DNA of 64,000 nt from Candidatus Eubacterium faecigallinarum (lineage in GTDB: Bacteria; Bacillota; Clostridia; Oscillospirales; Acutalibacteraceae). This document shows, piece after piece, positions 18,372-26,376 of the stretch. Where the stretch lies: positions 100,042 to 164,041 of the forward strand of contig DXDN01000008.1 in the NCBI GenBank assembly GCA_019115455.1. Direction: 5' to 3'. The notes under the pieces are model-generated. The model was not told where the DNA came from. It saw nothing but the letters and a program-made list of their open reading frames with translations, and ran no database searches. Position 1 is the stretch's first letter; each line of letters starts with the position of its first letter. Position numbers and translations under genes: made by a program.

Positions 18372-20228
18372 TTATTCCAGAGAGAATCCCTCTAAAAACC
18401 AACCGTTAAGGGTAAGGCATTTTGACGGCTTCTGCTCGTTATAATACTTGCAGAAATCATATCCTGCGCCGTTGCTCTGAACCTGAATCAAAGCAATCTT
18501 GCCGTCAGCCAAAGCCTTATAAACCTCGTCATACTGAGCCTGAATTTCCTCATCATCCGAAACGAATGAAGCAAAAATTCCGTCAGTAGCACAACTTGCA
18601 AGACTTACTGTACCGCCCTTAAAATCAGCAAGACAATCCTTGATAGCTTCGCCGTAGTTATTTACGATTGTCGTATAAGCGTCGCCGTTTTGCTGACCGG
18701 CAGTAATTACATTAAGCTCGGTATCGAAATCCCACTTTGAAGTAAATGCTGAGTCAGACTTATCGTTGCCTCCTGTAAATATAGTAGTTACACCGTTATT
18801 AAACATAGTATCACATATTGAAGCATATCTGTCAGCCATTTCAAAGGTGGTGCCGTAGTTATATTCATTTTCCATAGCAATGCCGGTGCTGTTGCCGTAA
18901 GCGTCAACATTCTCCCAGTGAGAGAACATATAACCATCCTGAGGAGGAGCAGAAACAAGCGTTACAAGGTCGCCGGCAGTATAGGAGCCGCTGCCTGTGG
19001 AGTCGCCGTTGCCGCCCTCACCGGTAACAACAGTTACGTTAAATGTCGGTGTTTCGCTTACTGTATAAACAGGAGTAACCTGGATATCCTCATTAACATT
19101 TTTGATTTCAGTAGAAGAGCTCTCAGCATCTTCAAACTCTACCTGAGCGTCTGTTTCCCAGTGATCAAACACCATATTATTCTCTGCTACGGGAGCGGTA
19201 ATTGTGCAAGAACCGCCTTCCTCAACGCTGAAAGCTTCGTAAACGCCGCTGCCATTGGCATTCATAACCTCAACATTAACGTTTGACTCGTCAGCCTCAA
19301 CATATTTTGCAGAAATAGTGCAGTCGCATTTTTCAACAATAAGATTAATGGTCGGTGTTTTCTCTGAGGAAACGTTAACCTTGCTGTCCCTTACGCCTTC
19401 AGTGTCGCTTTTAACCTCCCAACAGTCAAAAACCATACCTTCCGGTGCAGGATTTGCAGTAACTGTAACGTTTGAACCTTCAGTATATGTACCTGAGCCA
19501 AGTCCGTCCACAATATTAACAGTAAATGTGGTATCGTCCTGGTCCTCAATTTTTTCATAGCATGCCTGAATAGTAAAATCATAGCTGTAATCAAGAAGAG
19601 CCGAGTCATATTCCGCCCAGTCAACGGTTACCGGAATGCCCATTGAATCCGCAGCATAAGCTGCGCCCTGAACAAATCCTGCTCCGTATGAAGCTGAATT
19701 TTTGCTGCTGTTCTGGCCGAAATATCCAAGCTCTGTATTACCGTTTAACACAGAGATATATCCTGCAAGAAATCCGCTTTGAAGGGAATCAAATGAAACG
19801 CTCATAACATTGCTCATATAGCGGTCTGTGGTATCATCTGCAGAATGAGGAACAGCTTCCATAAGGATAAAATTAATATCCGGATAAATTGACGCAACCT
19901 CATATGCGCTGACAGCAAATTCCTCGCCGGGCAAAACAATATACTTTGCACCGTTTTCAGCGGAAAGCTCAACGTATTTTTCAACATTCTCAACGGTAAT
20001 CTCACCGCTTTCGTCAAGCACCGGCTGATAGTAACGGCAAGTCATGGAGTTCTCCTCAGCAAAGGCTGAAATTCCTTCCCACGCGCTCTGATTATAACCG
20101 CCGTCGCTGATAGTACCTCCGTTAGTGATAAGCACTATGTCGCTTTTAAGGTCTTCCTTATTTGTGCAGCCGGCAAACATACAGCCCACAAATACAAGAC
20201 ACATTATTAATGAAATAATCTTTTTCAT
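18372..20228 (-). CDS. BMP/PnrA-family nucleoside-binding lipoprotein with three inserted beta-repeats
   Basis: 618 aa from ATG 20228, which has GGAGG upstream; the ORF-track extension to 20279 is unlikely. Lipoprotein signal peptide with lipobox MFAGC. The N-terminal lobe (DIVLITNGGTISDGGYNQSA, YIVLPGEEFAVSAYEVA, GFLAGYISVLNGNTELGYFG) and C-terminal part (TTIFTGGNDKSDSAF, LNVITAGQQNGDAY, GGTVSLASCATDGI) are those of the basic-membrane-protein/PnrA family, which binds purine nucleosides for ABC uptake. The family is normally about 350 aa. The extra 240 residues (about 226-466) are three beta-repeats placed inside the fold. No permease or ATPase gene is adjacent, so transport or sensing partners must be elsewhere. 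It is divergent from the purine/MTA salvage operon, which suggests a nucleoside ligand (inference). Confidence 0.85.
   Translation of the reverse strand: MKKIISLIMCLVFVGCMFAGCTNKEDLKSDIVLITNGGTISDGGYNQSAWEGISAFAEENSMTCRYYQPVLDESGEITVENVEKYVELSAENGAKYIVLPGEEFAVSAYEVASIYPDINFILMEAVPHSADDTTDRYMSNVMSVSFDSLQSGFLAGYISVLNGNTELGYFGQNSSKNSASYGAGFVQGAAYAADSMGIPVTVDWAEYDSALLDYSYDFTIQACYEKIEDQDDTTFTVNIVDGLGSGTYTEGSNVTVTANPAPEGMVFDCWEVKSDTEGVRDSKVNVSSEKTPTINLIVEKCDCTISAKYVEADESNVNVEVMNANGSGVYEAFSVEEGGSCTITAPVAENNMVFDHWETDAQVEFEDAESSSTEIKNVNEDIQVTPVYTVSETPTFNVTVVTGEGGNGDSTGSGSYTAGDLVTLVSAPPQDGYMFSHWENVDAYGNSTGIAMENEYNYGTTFEMADRYASICDTMFNNGVTTIFTGGNDKSDSAFTSKWDFDTELNVITAGQQNGDAYTTIVNNYGEAIKDCLADFKGGTVSLASCATDGIFASFVSDDEEIQAQYDEVYKALADGKIALIQVQSNGAGYDFCKYYNEQKPSKCLTLNGWFLEGFSLE
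18831..19553 (-). repeat. Three in-frame InlB-B-like (bacterial repeat) beta-modules inside the BMP gene
   Basis: Each unit of about 75-80 residues begins with a valine-rich strand, then a G-S-G-x-Y turn, a G-x-x-V-T-V strand and a G-M-V-F-D-x-W-E core. Compare GSGTYTEGSNVTVTA, GSGVYEAFSVEEGGSCTITA and GSGSYTAGDLVTLVSA, followed by MVFDCWE, MVFDHWE and YMFSHWE. This resembles the divergent InlB B-repeat family (PF18998 type) common in Firmicutes surface proteins. The units have diverged, so this is not a recent tandem duplication. Confidence 0.75.
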
Positions 20229-20247
20229 ACTTTTCCTCCAAAAAGAT

Positions 20248-20264
20248 ATATCACTGATATCACT
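20248..20264. promoter_or_regulatory. Direct-repeat operator candidate at the BMP promoter
   Basis: ATATCACT-g-ATATCACT, two exact 8-bp copies separated by one base, lying at the predicted transcription start of the lipoprotein gene. Confidence 0.4.
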
Positions 20265-20269
20265 AATTA

Positions 20270-20298
20270 ATAATAACAAAAACAGAAAAATAATGCAA
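20270..20298 (-). promoter_or_regulatory. Promoter of the BMP lipoprotein gene
   Basis: Minus strand: TTGCAT (20293-20298), 17-bp spacer, TATTAT (20270-20275). Confidence 0.6.
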
Positions 20299-20308
20299 TA
20301 GCATTTTA

Positions 20309-20337
20309 TTGATTTAATTTACAAAAACCTATATAAT
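20309..20337 (+). promoter_or_regulatory. Promoter of the punA-mtnA-mtaD operon
   Basis: TTGATT (20309-20314), 17-bp spacer, TATAAT (20332-20337). The predicted start (about 20344) is only 2 nt before the GTG at 20346, so the transcript would be leaderless or nearly so. Confidence 0.6.
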
Positions 20338-20345
20338 AGCCTTGG

Positions 20346-21158
20346 GTGATAAAATTGAACGAAAGACAGATAGAATTTATAAGAGAAAAAACGGACATCG
20401 TACCGGAGGTTGCTTTGGTTCTGGGAAGCGGTCTCGGTGACCTTGCAAACGAGGTAGAAGCGCTGTGCACCATTGACTATGCGGACATACCTGACTTCCC
20501 CGTTTCCACCGCTCCCGGTCACGAAGGACGGTTTGTATTTACGAACATAGGCGGCAAAAATGTTGTAATAATGCAGGGACGGGTTCATCTTTACGAAGGC
20601 TACAGCGCAAAGCAGGTTGCCGCTCCTGTAAGGCTCATGAAAAAAATGGGAGCCAAAAAGCTTCTTCTGACAAATGCCGCAGGAGGAATAAACAGCAGCT
20701 TTAACGTAGGAGATCTTATGGTTATAACCGACCATATCTCAAGCTTTGTGGAATCTCCCCTTGTGGGCGAAAACGACGACGAACTTGGACCCCGTTTTCC
20801 TGATATGAGCCAGGTGTACTCCCCCGACCTTATCAGCAAAGTTGCAAAAAATGCTGAAAATGGAAATATAAATCTGAAATACGGAGTTTATCTTCAGTTC
20901 AGAGGACCGAATTTTGAGACCCCTGCTGAAATACGAATGGCGAGGGCTCTCGGTGCAGACGCAGTGGGTATGAGCACCGCAATAGAAGCGCAGGCGGCTA
21001 AGCACTGTGGCTTTGAGGTATGCGCAATCAGCGTAATTTCAAATCTTGCCAGCGGAATAAGCAAAACACCAATAACCAGCAAAGAAGTCAACGAAACCGC
21101 AAACAGGATTGCTCCGATATTTAAAAACCTGATTTTGAAATCTGTAGGAGAATTTTAA
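20346..21158 (+). CDS. Purine nucleoside phosphorylase (trimeric, PunA-type)
   Basis: 270 aa of the trimeric PNP/MTAP family, which splits purine nucleosides with phosphate. Motifs: [12 protein letters not shown], the phosphate/sugar site [24 protein letters not shown], the base-site Glu in [10 protein letters not shown], and Asn in [13 protein letters not shown]. The Glu/Asn pair is the known determinant for 6-oxopurines (inosine, guanosine, methylthioinosine) rather than adenosine-type bases. Start GTG 20346 or TTG 20355; GGGTGA lies 3 nt before the latter. It overlaps mtnA by 1 nt (TAATG). The operon suggests it may act mainly on methylthioinosine; that is inference. Confidence 0.9.
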   Translation: MIKLNERQIEFIREKTDIVPEVALVLGSGLGDLANEVEALCTIDYADIPDFPVSTAPGHEGRFVFTNIGGKNVVIMQGRVHLYEGYSAKQVAAPVRLMKKMGAKKLLLTNAAGGINSSFNVGDLMVITDHISSFVESPLVGENDDELGPRFPDMSQVYSPDLISKVAKNAENGNINLKYGVYLQFRGPNFETPAEIRMARALGADAVGMSTAIEAQAAKHCGFEVCAISVISNLASGISKTPITSKEVNETANRIAPIFKNLILKSVGEF

Positions 21159-22135
21159 TGGAAAATTTAAGATTTGAAAACAAGCGTTTATTTATACTTG
21201 ACCAGACGATTCTGCCAAACGAGGAAAAATGGGTTGAGATAAAAAGCAAAGAAGACGCCTATGACGCTATAAAAAAGCTGATGGTGAGAGGCGCTCCTGC
21301 TATAGGCGTTTTTGCAGGATATGCTATGACTCTGTTTTCCGACAAAACAGATATACACGAACTTAAAAATTATCTTGATTCCTCACGTCCCACAGCCGTC
21401 AATCTCAGCTGGGCTACTGCCAGAATGGTAAAGGCAGCGGAAAACGGCGCCGACCTGATTAACGAGGCTAACGCAATAAAGAGTGAGGACGAAGAAATGT
21501 GCAGAAAAATCAGCGAGTACGGACTCTCTCTTCTAAAAGACGGCGACGGTGTGCTTACTCACTGCAATGCAGGCGAACTTGCCGCCAGCAAATACGGAAC
21601 GGGCTTAGGACCGCTGATTTTAGGCAAAGAAAAGGGATATGAATTTCACGTTTTCAGTGATGAGACAAGACCGCTTTTGCAGGGGGCTCGCCTTACTTCA
21701 TACGAGCTGGAAAAAGCAGGAATTGACGTGACGCTCATTTGCGACAGCATGGCTTCAGTGGTTATGAAAAAAGGGCTTGTAAATGCCGTTTTGGTAGGCT
21801 GTGACAGAGTTGCCGCCAACGGTGACACCGCAAACAAGATAGGCACGTCGGGACTTGCAATTCTTGCAAAGCACTACAACATTCCGTTTTATGTTCTGGG
21901 TCCGTATTCCACAGTGGACTTTGACTGCCAAAGCGGAGACGGCATTGAAATAGAAGAGAGAAATCCCGACGAGATAAAGCAAATGTATTTTAAAAAGCCC
22001 ACTGCGCTTAAAGAAACAAAATGCTATAATCCGGCATTTGACGTGACAGATAATTCCCTAATAACCGCAATTATTACCGACAGGGGCATTGCTTATCCCC
22101 CGTTTAATAAAAGCCTTAAGGAGCTGTTAAAATGA
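21158..22135 (+). CDS. mtnA: S-methyl-5-thioribose-1-phosphate isomerase MtnA
   Basis: 325 aa of the MtnA/eIF2B-like family, converting methylthioribose-1-phosphate to the ribulose form in methionine salvage. Motifs: [15 protein letters not shown], the catalytic-Cys region [28 protein letters not shown], and the catalytic-Asp region [20 protein letters not shown]. The catalytic loop [17 protein letters not shown] is intact. It is sandwiched between the phosphorylase and the deaminase with 1-nt and 4-nt overlaps, so the three genes are translated together. Confidence 0.94.
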   Translation: MENLRFENKRLFILDQTILPNEEKWVEIKSKEDAYDAIKKLMVRGAPAIGVFAGYAMTLFSDKTDIHELKNYLDSSRPTAVNLSWATARMVKAAENGADLINEANAIKSEDEEMCRKISEYGLSLLKDGDGVLTHCNAGELAASKYGTGLGPLILGKEKGYEFHVFSDETRPLLQGARLTSYELEKAGIDVTLICDSMASVVMKKGLVNAVLVGCDRVAANGDTANKIGTSGLAILAKHYNIPFYVLGPYSTVDFDCQSGDGIEIEERNPDEIKQMYFKKPTALKETKCYNPAFDVTDNSLITAIITDRGIAYPPFNKSLKELLK

Positions 22136-23412
22136 TAAGATTTTATAACGCAAGAGTTCTGACATTAAAAGACGGTGAAGATATCCTTGAAAACGCTGAG
22201 GTCGTAGTAGACGGCAGTAAAATCGCTTATGTGGGAAAGACCCGTGAAAATGTGGAAAGTGCCGAATACGAAAGGCAGATAGACCTTAATGGCAATTTGG
22301 TTATGCCGGGATTCAAAAACGCCCACACTCACAGCGCTATGACCTTCGGCAGGAGTCTCAGCGACGACATGCCGCTTCGGGATTGGCTTTATAACAAAAT
22401 TTTTCCGCTGGAGGCGCTTCTTGACGGCGACGACATATACAAGCTGTCTAAGGTCGCTTTTCTTGAATATCTTACCAGCGGAATTACCGCATGCTTTGAC
22501 ATGTATTATTTCCCGGAAAATATGGCGAAAGCGGCTGTTGACACAGGATTTCGTACTGTTATGTGCGGCGCTGTAAATGATTTTAAGGAGTCGGTGTCGC
22601 TTTTAGAGGAATATTATAACAGGTATAACAATTACGACGAGCTTGTTTCATACCGTCTTGGCTTTCATGCCGAATACACCACAGACCTTGCTATAATGGC
22701 GGATATCTCCAAGCTGGCGGAAAAGTACGAAGCGCCGGTATTTATGCATTCCAGCGAAACCATGAGTGAAACGCAGGAATGTATCCACAAGTACAACAAA
22801 ACCCCCACGGAACTTTTTGACAGTCTGGGATTATTCAACTACGGCGGAGGAGCTTTTCACAGCGTTTGGGTGGATGACAACGATCTCGAAATATACAAAA
22901 AGCACGGAGTATACGCTGTTATAAACACCTGCTCAAACTGCAAGCTGGCGTCAGGCGTTGCACCTGTGGAGCAGATGATGAAAAAGGGAATAAACATCGC
23001 TTTGGGAACAGACGGACCCAGCTCCAACAACGGACTTGATATGTTCCGCGAAATGTATCTGACCTGCGTGCTGCAAAAGATAAAGAACAAAAACGCCGCG
23101 TCAGCAGACGCAAACCGCATACTTGAATACGCCACCACAGGCTCTGCAAAATGCATGGGACTTGATGACTGCGACTGCATAGAAGCAGGCAAAAAAGCAG
23201 ATCTTATTGTGATAGATCTGAAGCGTCCGTCTATGCAGCCGATACAGAACATCACGAAAAACCTGGTATACAGCGGTTCAAAGGACTGCGTAAGCCTCAC
23301 CATGGTAAACGGCAGGATACTTTATGAAAACGGTGATTTCCCCACCCTGGATATTGAAAAGATATACAGCGATGCTGACAAGGTTGTAAAAAGAATAAGC
23401 CAAGAGATTTAA
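22132..23412 (+). CDS. 5-methylthioadenosine/S-adenosylhomocysteine deaminase-type amidohydrolase (MtaD-like)
   Basis: 426 aa, a metal-dependent amidohydrolase. The first metal motif is [12 protein letters not shown]; the substrate Glu and metal His are in [12 protein letters not shown] and [10 protein letters not shown]; the catalytic Asp is in [15 protein letters not shown]. This set is that of the MTA/SAH deaminase (TrzF/Atz-like) branch, which converts methylthioadenosine to methylthioinosine. N-terminal and C-terminal composite beta-sandwich strands are present. AAGGAG lies upstream; it overlaps mtnA as ATGA. Guanine or other deaminase activity is an alternative but less supported by the neighbours. 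Confidence 0.88.
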   Translation: MIRFYNARVLTLKDGEDILENAEVVVDGSKIAYVGKTRENVESAEYERQIDLNGNLVMPGFKNAHTHSAMTFGRSLSDDMPLRDWLYNKIFPLEALLDGDDIYKLSKVAFLEYLTSGITACFDMYYFPENMAKAAVDTGFRTVMCGAVNDFKESVSLLEEYYNRYNNYDELVSYRLGFHAEYTTDLAIMADISKLAEKYEAPVFMHSSETMSETQECIHKYNKTPTELFDSLGLFNYGGGAFHSVWVDDNDLEIYKKHGVYAVINTCSNCKLASGVAPVEQMMKKGINIALGTDGPSSNNGLDMFREMYLTCVLQKIKNKNAASADANRILEYATTGSAKCMGLDDCDCIEAGKKADLIVIDLKRPSMQPIQNITKNLVYSGSKDCVSLTMVNGRILYENGDFPTLDIEKIYSDADKVVKRISQEI

Positions 23413-23423
23413 TTACGGCAAAC

Positions 23424-23456
23424 AAAAAACGCTCTGAAAAACTCAGAGCGTTTTTT
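23424..23456 (+). terminator. Bidirectional terminator between mtaD-like and glmS
   Basis: Perfect 14-bp stem AAAAAACGCTCTGA/TCAGAGCGTTTTTT with a 5-nt loop; works for both convergent genes. Confidence 0.88.
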
Positions 23457-23498
23457 GTTTGGCAATTCTGCGTGACGGCATAATTTTCTTTATTTCAG

Positions 23499-25307
23499 TT
23501 ATTCCACCGTAACTACCTTGGCAAGATTTCTCGGCTTATCGACATCAAGCCCCTTATCCGAGGCAACGTAATAAGCCAGAAGCTGCAAGGATACAACGGC
23601 AGGAATCAGCATAAATTCGTCTTCCATTTCAGGAAGCTCAAAGCAATTTTTAAGCTCGTCGCTTTTAAGCGATCTGCGTACAAAAGTAATTACTTGGGCT
23701 CCTCTGGACTGCACTTCTCTGACGTTTGACATCTGCTTTGAAAACAGATACTGCTGGGTAACAAGCGCTATAACAGGAGTGCCCGAGGTAATAAGGGCGA
23801 TAGTGCCGTGCTTAAGCTCTCCCGATGCAAACGCCTCGGAATGAATATAGGAAATCTCCTTAAGCTTAAGCGACGCTTCCATCAAAGCAGGATAATCAAG
23901 TCCCCTACCTATCATAAAGGCATGCTCGGCAGTAAGCAGTGAATTTGAAAGGTGGTGTATATCGCTTCTTCTGTCAAGAACGGACTGAACCGCCTCCGGT
24001 ATTCTTTGAAGCTCACTTATAAACCGGGTTACGCCCTCATAATTAAGCTTCCCTTTTAGATATGCAATCTTGGCGGTAATAAGATAGAATACTGCCACCT
24101 GAGTGGTATAAGCCTTGGTGGAGGCAACCGCTATCTCAGGTCCTGCGTCGGTATAAATCACGTTGTCGCTCTCACGGGCGATGGAAGAACCTCTCACATT
24201 AACAATTGAAAGAGTATCGGCGCCGTGGCGCTTTGCATATTTAAGCGCCTCCAGCGTATCAATCGTCTCGCCGCTCTGAGACACGCAAATCACAAGCGTA
24301 TCATCCGTAACAATGGGATTTGAATACATAAACTCGCTTGCCATATGAACCGATACAGGCACCGAGCACACACTTTCTATGAGGTGCTTGCCTATCAGTC
24401 CGGCATGCATAGCAGTGCCGCAGGCAACTACGGAAATTGCAGAACATTTTTTAAATATTTCGTCGTCGACCTTGTCGCAGGAAAAATCAGGAAGACCTGA
24501 TTTTATTCTTGACATAACAGTCTTTTCAATCACCCTGGGCTGTTCCATAATTTCCTTTTCCATATAAAACGGATAGCCGCATTTGCCGCTGTTGCTGATA
24601 TCCCAGTCAAGTTTAAGCATCTCAACTTCAATGGGCTCGCCCTTGAAATTGCTGATTTCAAACCCGTCCTTAGTAATTTTCGCCACGGAAAATTCGGGCA
24701 GTACGAAATAATCCTCGCTGTAACCGCCTATTGCCACTACATCGGAGGCAAGATAAGCTCCGTCGTCATTCTTGCAGCAAACAATGGGGCTTACATTTCT
24801 GACTGCGAAGATAGTATCTGCTATACTGTCAAACATAACAGCCAGCGCATAGGTGCCAGAAAGCTTTTTAACGGCGTCGACTATAGCCTGCTGAGGGTCG
24901 CCTGTAAAACATCTGTCTATCAAAGCCGCCACAACCTCGCTGTCGGTTTCTGACTTGAGCTTGTCGGCTACATCAAGGGTATTCTTAATGGTCTCGTAGT
25001 TTTCTATTATTCCGTTATGAACTACAGTTACATTCCCGAATTTGTGGGGATGAGAGTTGGCGTCGCTCACTTCTCCGTGCGTCGCCCATCTGGTATGACC
25101 TATACCCGTATTTCCTTTAATATCAGACGTTTTTCTTTCAAGATCTTCCACCCTGCCCTTGCACTTGGTGGTCAGGCACTCCCTGAAATCAGGGTGGTAG
25201 ACCGAAATACCCGCGCTGTCATATCCGCGGTATTCCAGAGTTTTAAGTCCTTTAAGAAGAATGCCTCTTGCTTCACTGTATCCTGTATATCCGATAATTC
25301 CACACAT
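23499..25307 (-). CDS. glmS: Glutamine-fructose-6-phosphate aminotransferase GlmS
   Basis: 602 aa. The first committed enzyme of UDP-GlcNAc synthesis. The N-terminal glutaminase uses the Cys of MCGIIGYTGYSEARG, with HTRWATHGEVSDANSHPH and the oxyanion residues around VVHNGIIENYE. Two SIS (isomerase) domains follow: VVACGTAMHAGLIGKH, VCVSQSGETIDT and MIGRGLDYPALMEASLK, with the C-terminal DVDKPRNLAKVVTVE. Length is normal. Expression is predicted to be controlled by the self-cleaving ribozyme in its leader. Confidence 0.97.
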   Translation of the reverse strand: MCGIIGYTGYSEARGILLKGLKTLEYRGYDSAGISVYHPDFRECLTTKCKGRVEDLERKTSDIKGNTGIGHTRWATHGEVSDANSHPHKFGNVTVVHNGIIENYETIKNTLDVADKLKSETDSEVVAALIDRCFTGDPQQAIVDAVKKLSGTYALAVMFDSIADTIFAVRNVSPIVCCKNDDGAYLASDVVAIGGYSEDYFVLPEFSVAKITKDGFEISNFKGEPIEVEMLKLDWDISNSGKCGYPFYMEKEIMEQPRVIEKTVMSRIKSGLPDFSCDKVDDEIFKKCSAISVVACGTAMHAGLIGKHLIESVCSVPVSVHMASEFMYSNPIVTDDTLVICVSQSGETIDTLEALKYAKRHGADTLSIVNVRGSSIARESDNVIYTDAGPEIAVASTKAYTTQVAVFYLITAKIAYLKGKLNYEGVTRFISELQRIPEAVQSVLDRRSDIHHLSNSLLTAEHAFMIGRGLDYPALMEASLKLKEISYIHSEAFASGELKHGTIALITSGTPVIALVTQQYLFSKQMSNVREVQSRGAQVITFVRRSLKSDELKNCFELPEMEDEFMLIPAVVSLQLLAYYVASDKGLDVDKPRNLAKVVTVE

Positions 25308-25383
25308 AAATTTTCTCCATTTCAGTATATATTAGTCTTATGTAATCTAAGTATAATTATCATATGACTTTTAGTTATAAATA

Positions 25384-25530
25384 ATTCCTCCGTTGAAAAG
25401 TTTTTGTTTCACCCGTTGCCGTGTGCTTTTGTCTTTTCATCTCGCACCGAAGGAGTACGAAAGAGCATCCGCCGAAATTTCGATAACTCTTTTCCTCGTC
25501 GTCCCGCAAAAAGCGGGCTCATGGCGCTAT
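25384..25530 (-). ncRNA. glmS ribozyme (glucosamine-6-phosphate-activated self-cleaving riboswitch)
   Basis: Read on the minus strand. The cleavage-site segment ATAGCGCC is followed by a GCCCGC/GCGGG hairpin, then GACGAGGA and the core ATCGAAATTTCGGCGGATGC flanked by GAG/CTC pairing. These are the invariant elements of the glmS class in the right order. Cleavage is expected between A (25528) and G (25527). The 3' half (to about 25384) contains the less conserved P3/P4 arms, so that end is approximate. It lies about 77 nt before the glmS ATG, as in other Firmicutes. Glucosamine-6-phosphate would trigger cleavage and mRNA decay. Confidence 0.93.
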
Positions 25531-25600
25531 GAAGAAAATTATGCCGTATTATCACGCATTAAATTGTCAAGGTACAATGCAGTTGTCACTGCTATGCTCA

Positions 25601-25629
25601 ATATTATCATTATATTCGGGTATTGTCAA
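25601..25629 (-). promoter_or_regulatory. Probable promoter of the glmS ribozyme-glmS transcript
   Basis: Minus strand: TTGACA (25624-25629), 17-bp spacer, TAATAT (25601-25606). A second TTGACA (25565-25570) lacks a convincing -10. Confidence 0.45.
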
Positions 25630-25691
25630 CATAAGAATACTTTATATAGTGTATATATCAACATTTTAACAAAAAAGCAAAACATCAATTC

Positions 25692-25720
25692 TTGACAAAA
25701 TCAAAAAAATGTGATAATAA
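25692..25720 (+). promoter_or_regulatory. Promoter of the DUF2798 gene
   Basis: TTGACA (25692-25697), 17-bp spacer, TAATAA (25715-25720); start expected near 25727. Confidence 0.6.
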
Positions 25721-25749
25721 TTTTATGACGTGTAGCAATATTACGTAGC

Positions 25750-25790
25750 AAAGCGTATAGCATTTTCAATGCTATACGCTTTTATTTTTT
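25750..25790 (+). terminator. Leader terminator hairpin (attenuator candidate) before the DUF2798 gene
   Basis: Perfect 15-bp stem AAAGCGTATAGCATT/AATGCTATACGCTTT with a 3-nt loop, followed by TATTTTTT and then at once by the AGGAGG ribosome site. It lies inside the transcript of the downstream gene, about 23 nt after the predicted start. No plus-strand gene lies upstream that it could terminate. Confidence 0.7.
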
Positions 25791-25806
25791 AGGAGGTTTT
25801 TATATT

Positions 25807-26337
25807 ATGCCAAAGACAAAATTTCAAGGTGCAGTATTTGGACTTATTATGTCATATACAATGGCATTCGGTATGGAGGTCTATAATATTGCGGTAAAAA
25901 TGGGATTCAATTTAAAACCCGGCGGATTTAGCAGTATGACTAACACCGTATTTTTACAGGCTTTAAAAGAAACGCTGTATATGGGCATTATAGTGTTCAT
26001 CTTTTCAAGCCTGTGGGGAAACAGAATAGGCGAGAAAATTGCAAATAAATACTGTGATATGAAAAAAGATAATGCGTATTTTTGCAGGATAATGAGGCAA
26101 GCAGGAACCATTTTAGTAATGTGCCCCACAATGAGTCTTGTGGCAACGATACTTTTCAGTATTATATTAGGCGGTCAAAGCTGGTTAAACCTTCCTGCAA
26201 TTTGGTTAGGTACAATTTTCAAGAATTTTCCCATGGCGTTTTTTTGGAATATGTTTTTTGCCACAGGTTTTACAAGGTTTGTCTTTTCTCTCATCTTCAG
26301 GGAAAAAGTAAAAAATTCTTCTGAAACTGAAAAGTAG
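25807..26337 (+). CDS. DUF2798 family small integral membrane protein
   Basis: 176 aa, probably four transmembrane helices in two similar halves, each opening with a 'MS/MAF.M' helix: AVFGLIMSYTMAFGMEVYN at the N-terminus and MCPTMSLVATILFSIILGG in the middle. The start MPKTKFQGAVFGLIMSY and the spacing to the TM2 segment are those of DUF2798 proteins, whose function is not known. The AGGAGG ribosome site is very strong. Expression probably depends on the leader hairpin. Monocistronic, ending at a bidirectional terminator. Confidence 0.75.
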   Translation: MPKTKFQGAVFGLIMSYTMAFGMEVYNIAVKMGFNLKPGGFSSMTNTVFLQALKETLYMGIIVFIFSSLWGNRIGEKIANKYCDMKKDNAYFCRIMRQAGTILVMCPTMSLVATILFSIILGGQSWLNLPAIWLGTIFKNFPMAFFWNMFFATGFTRFVFSLIFREKVKNSSETEK

Positions 26338-26376
26338 CATAAAGGCATACCGAAAATAATCCGGTATGCCTTTATG
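26338..26376 (+). terminator. Bidirectional terminator
   Basis: Perfect 15-bp stem CATAAAGGCATACCG/CGGTATGCCTTTATG with a 9-nt loop, between the convergent DUF2798 gene and the large glycosyltransferase gene. Confidence 0.8.

Noticed and set aside
22857-23303. 148-aa minus-strand ORF
   Set aside because: Antisense to the MtaD-like gene, including its catalytic motif region.
25393-25695. 100-aa plus-strand ORF
   Set aside because: Lies across the glmS ribozyme and its promoter on the other strand.
25727-25790. preQ1-I or other small riboswitch in the DUF2798 leader
   Set aside because: The stretch before the terminator is only about 23 nt and does not fit the preQ1-I consensus; only the hairpin is supported.
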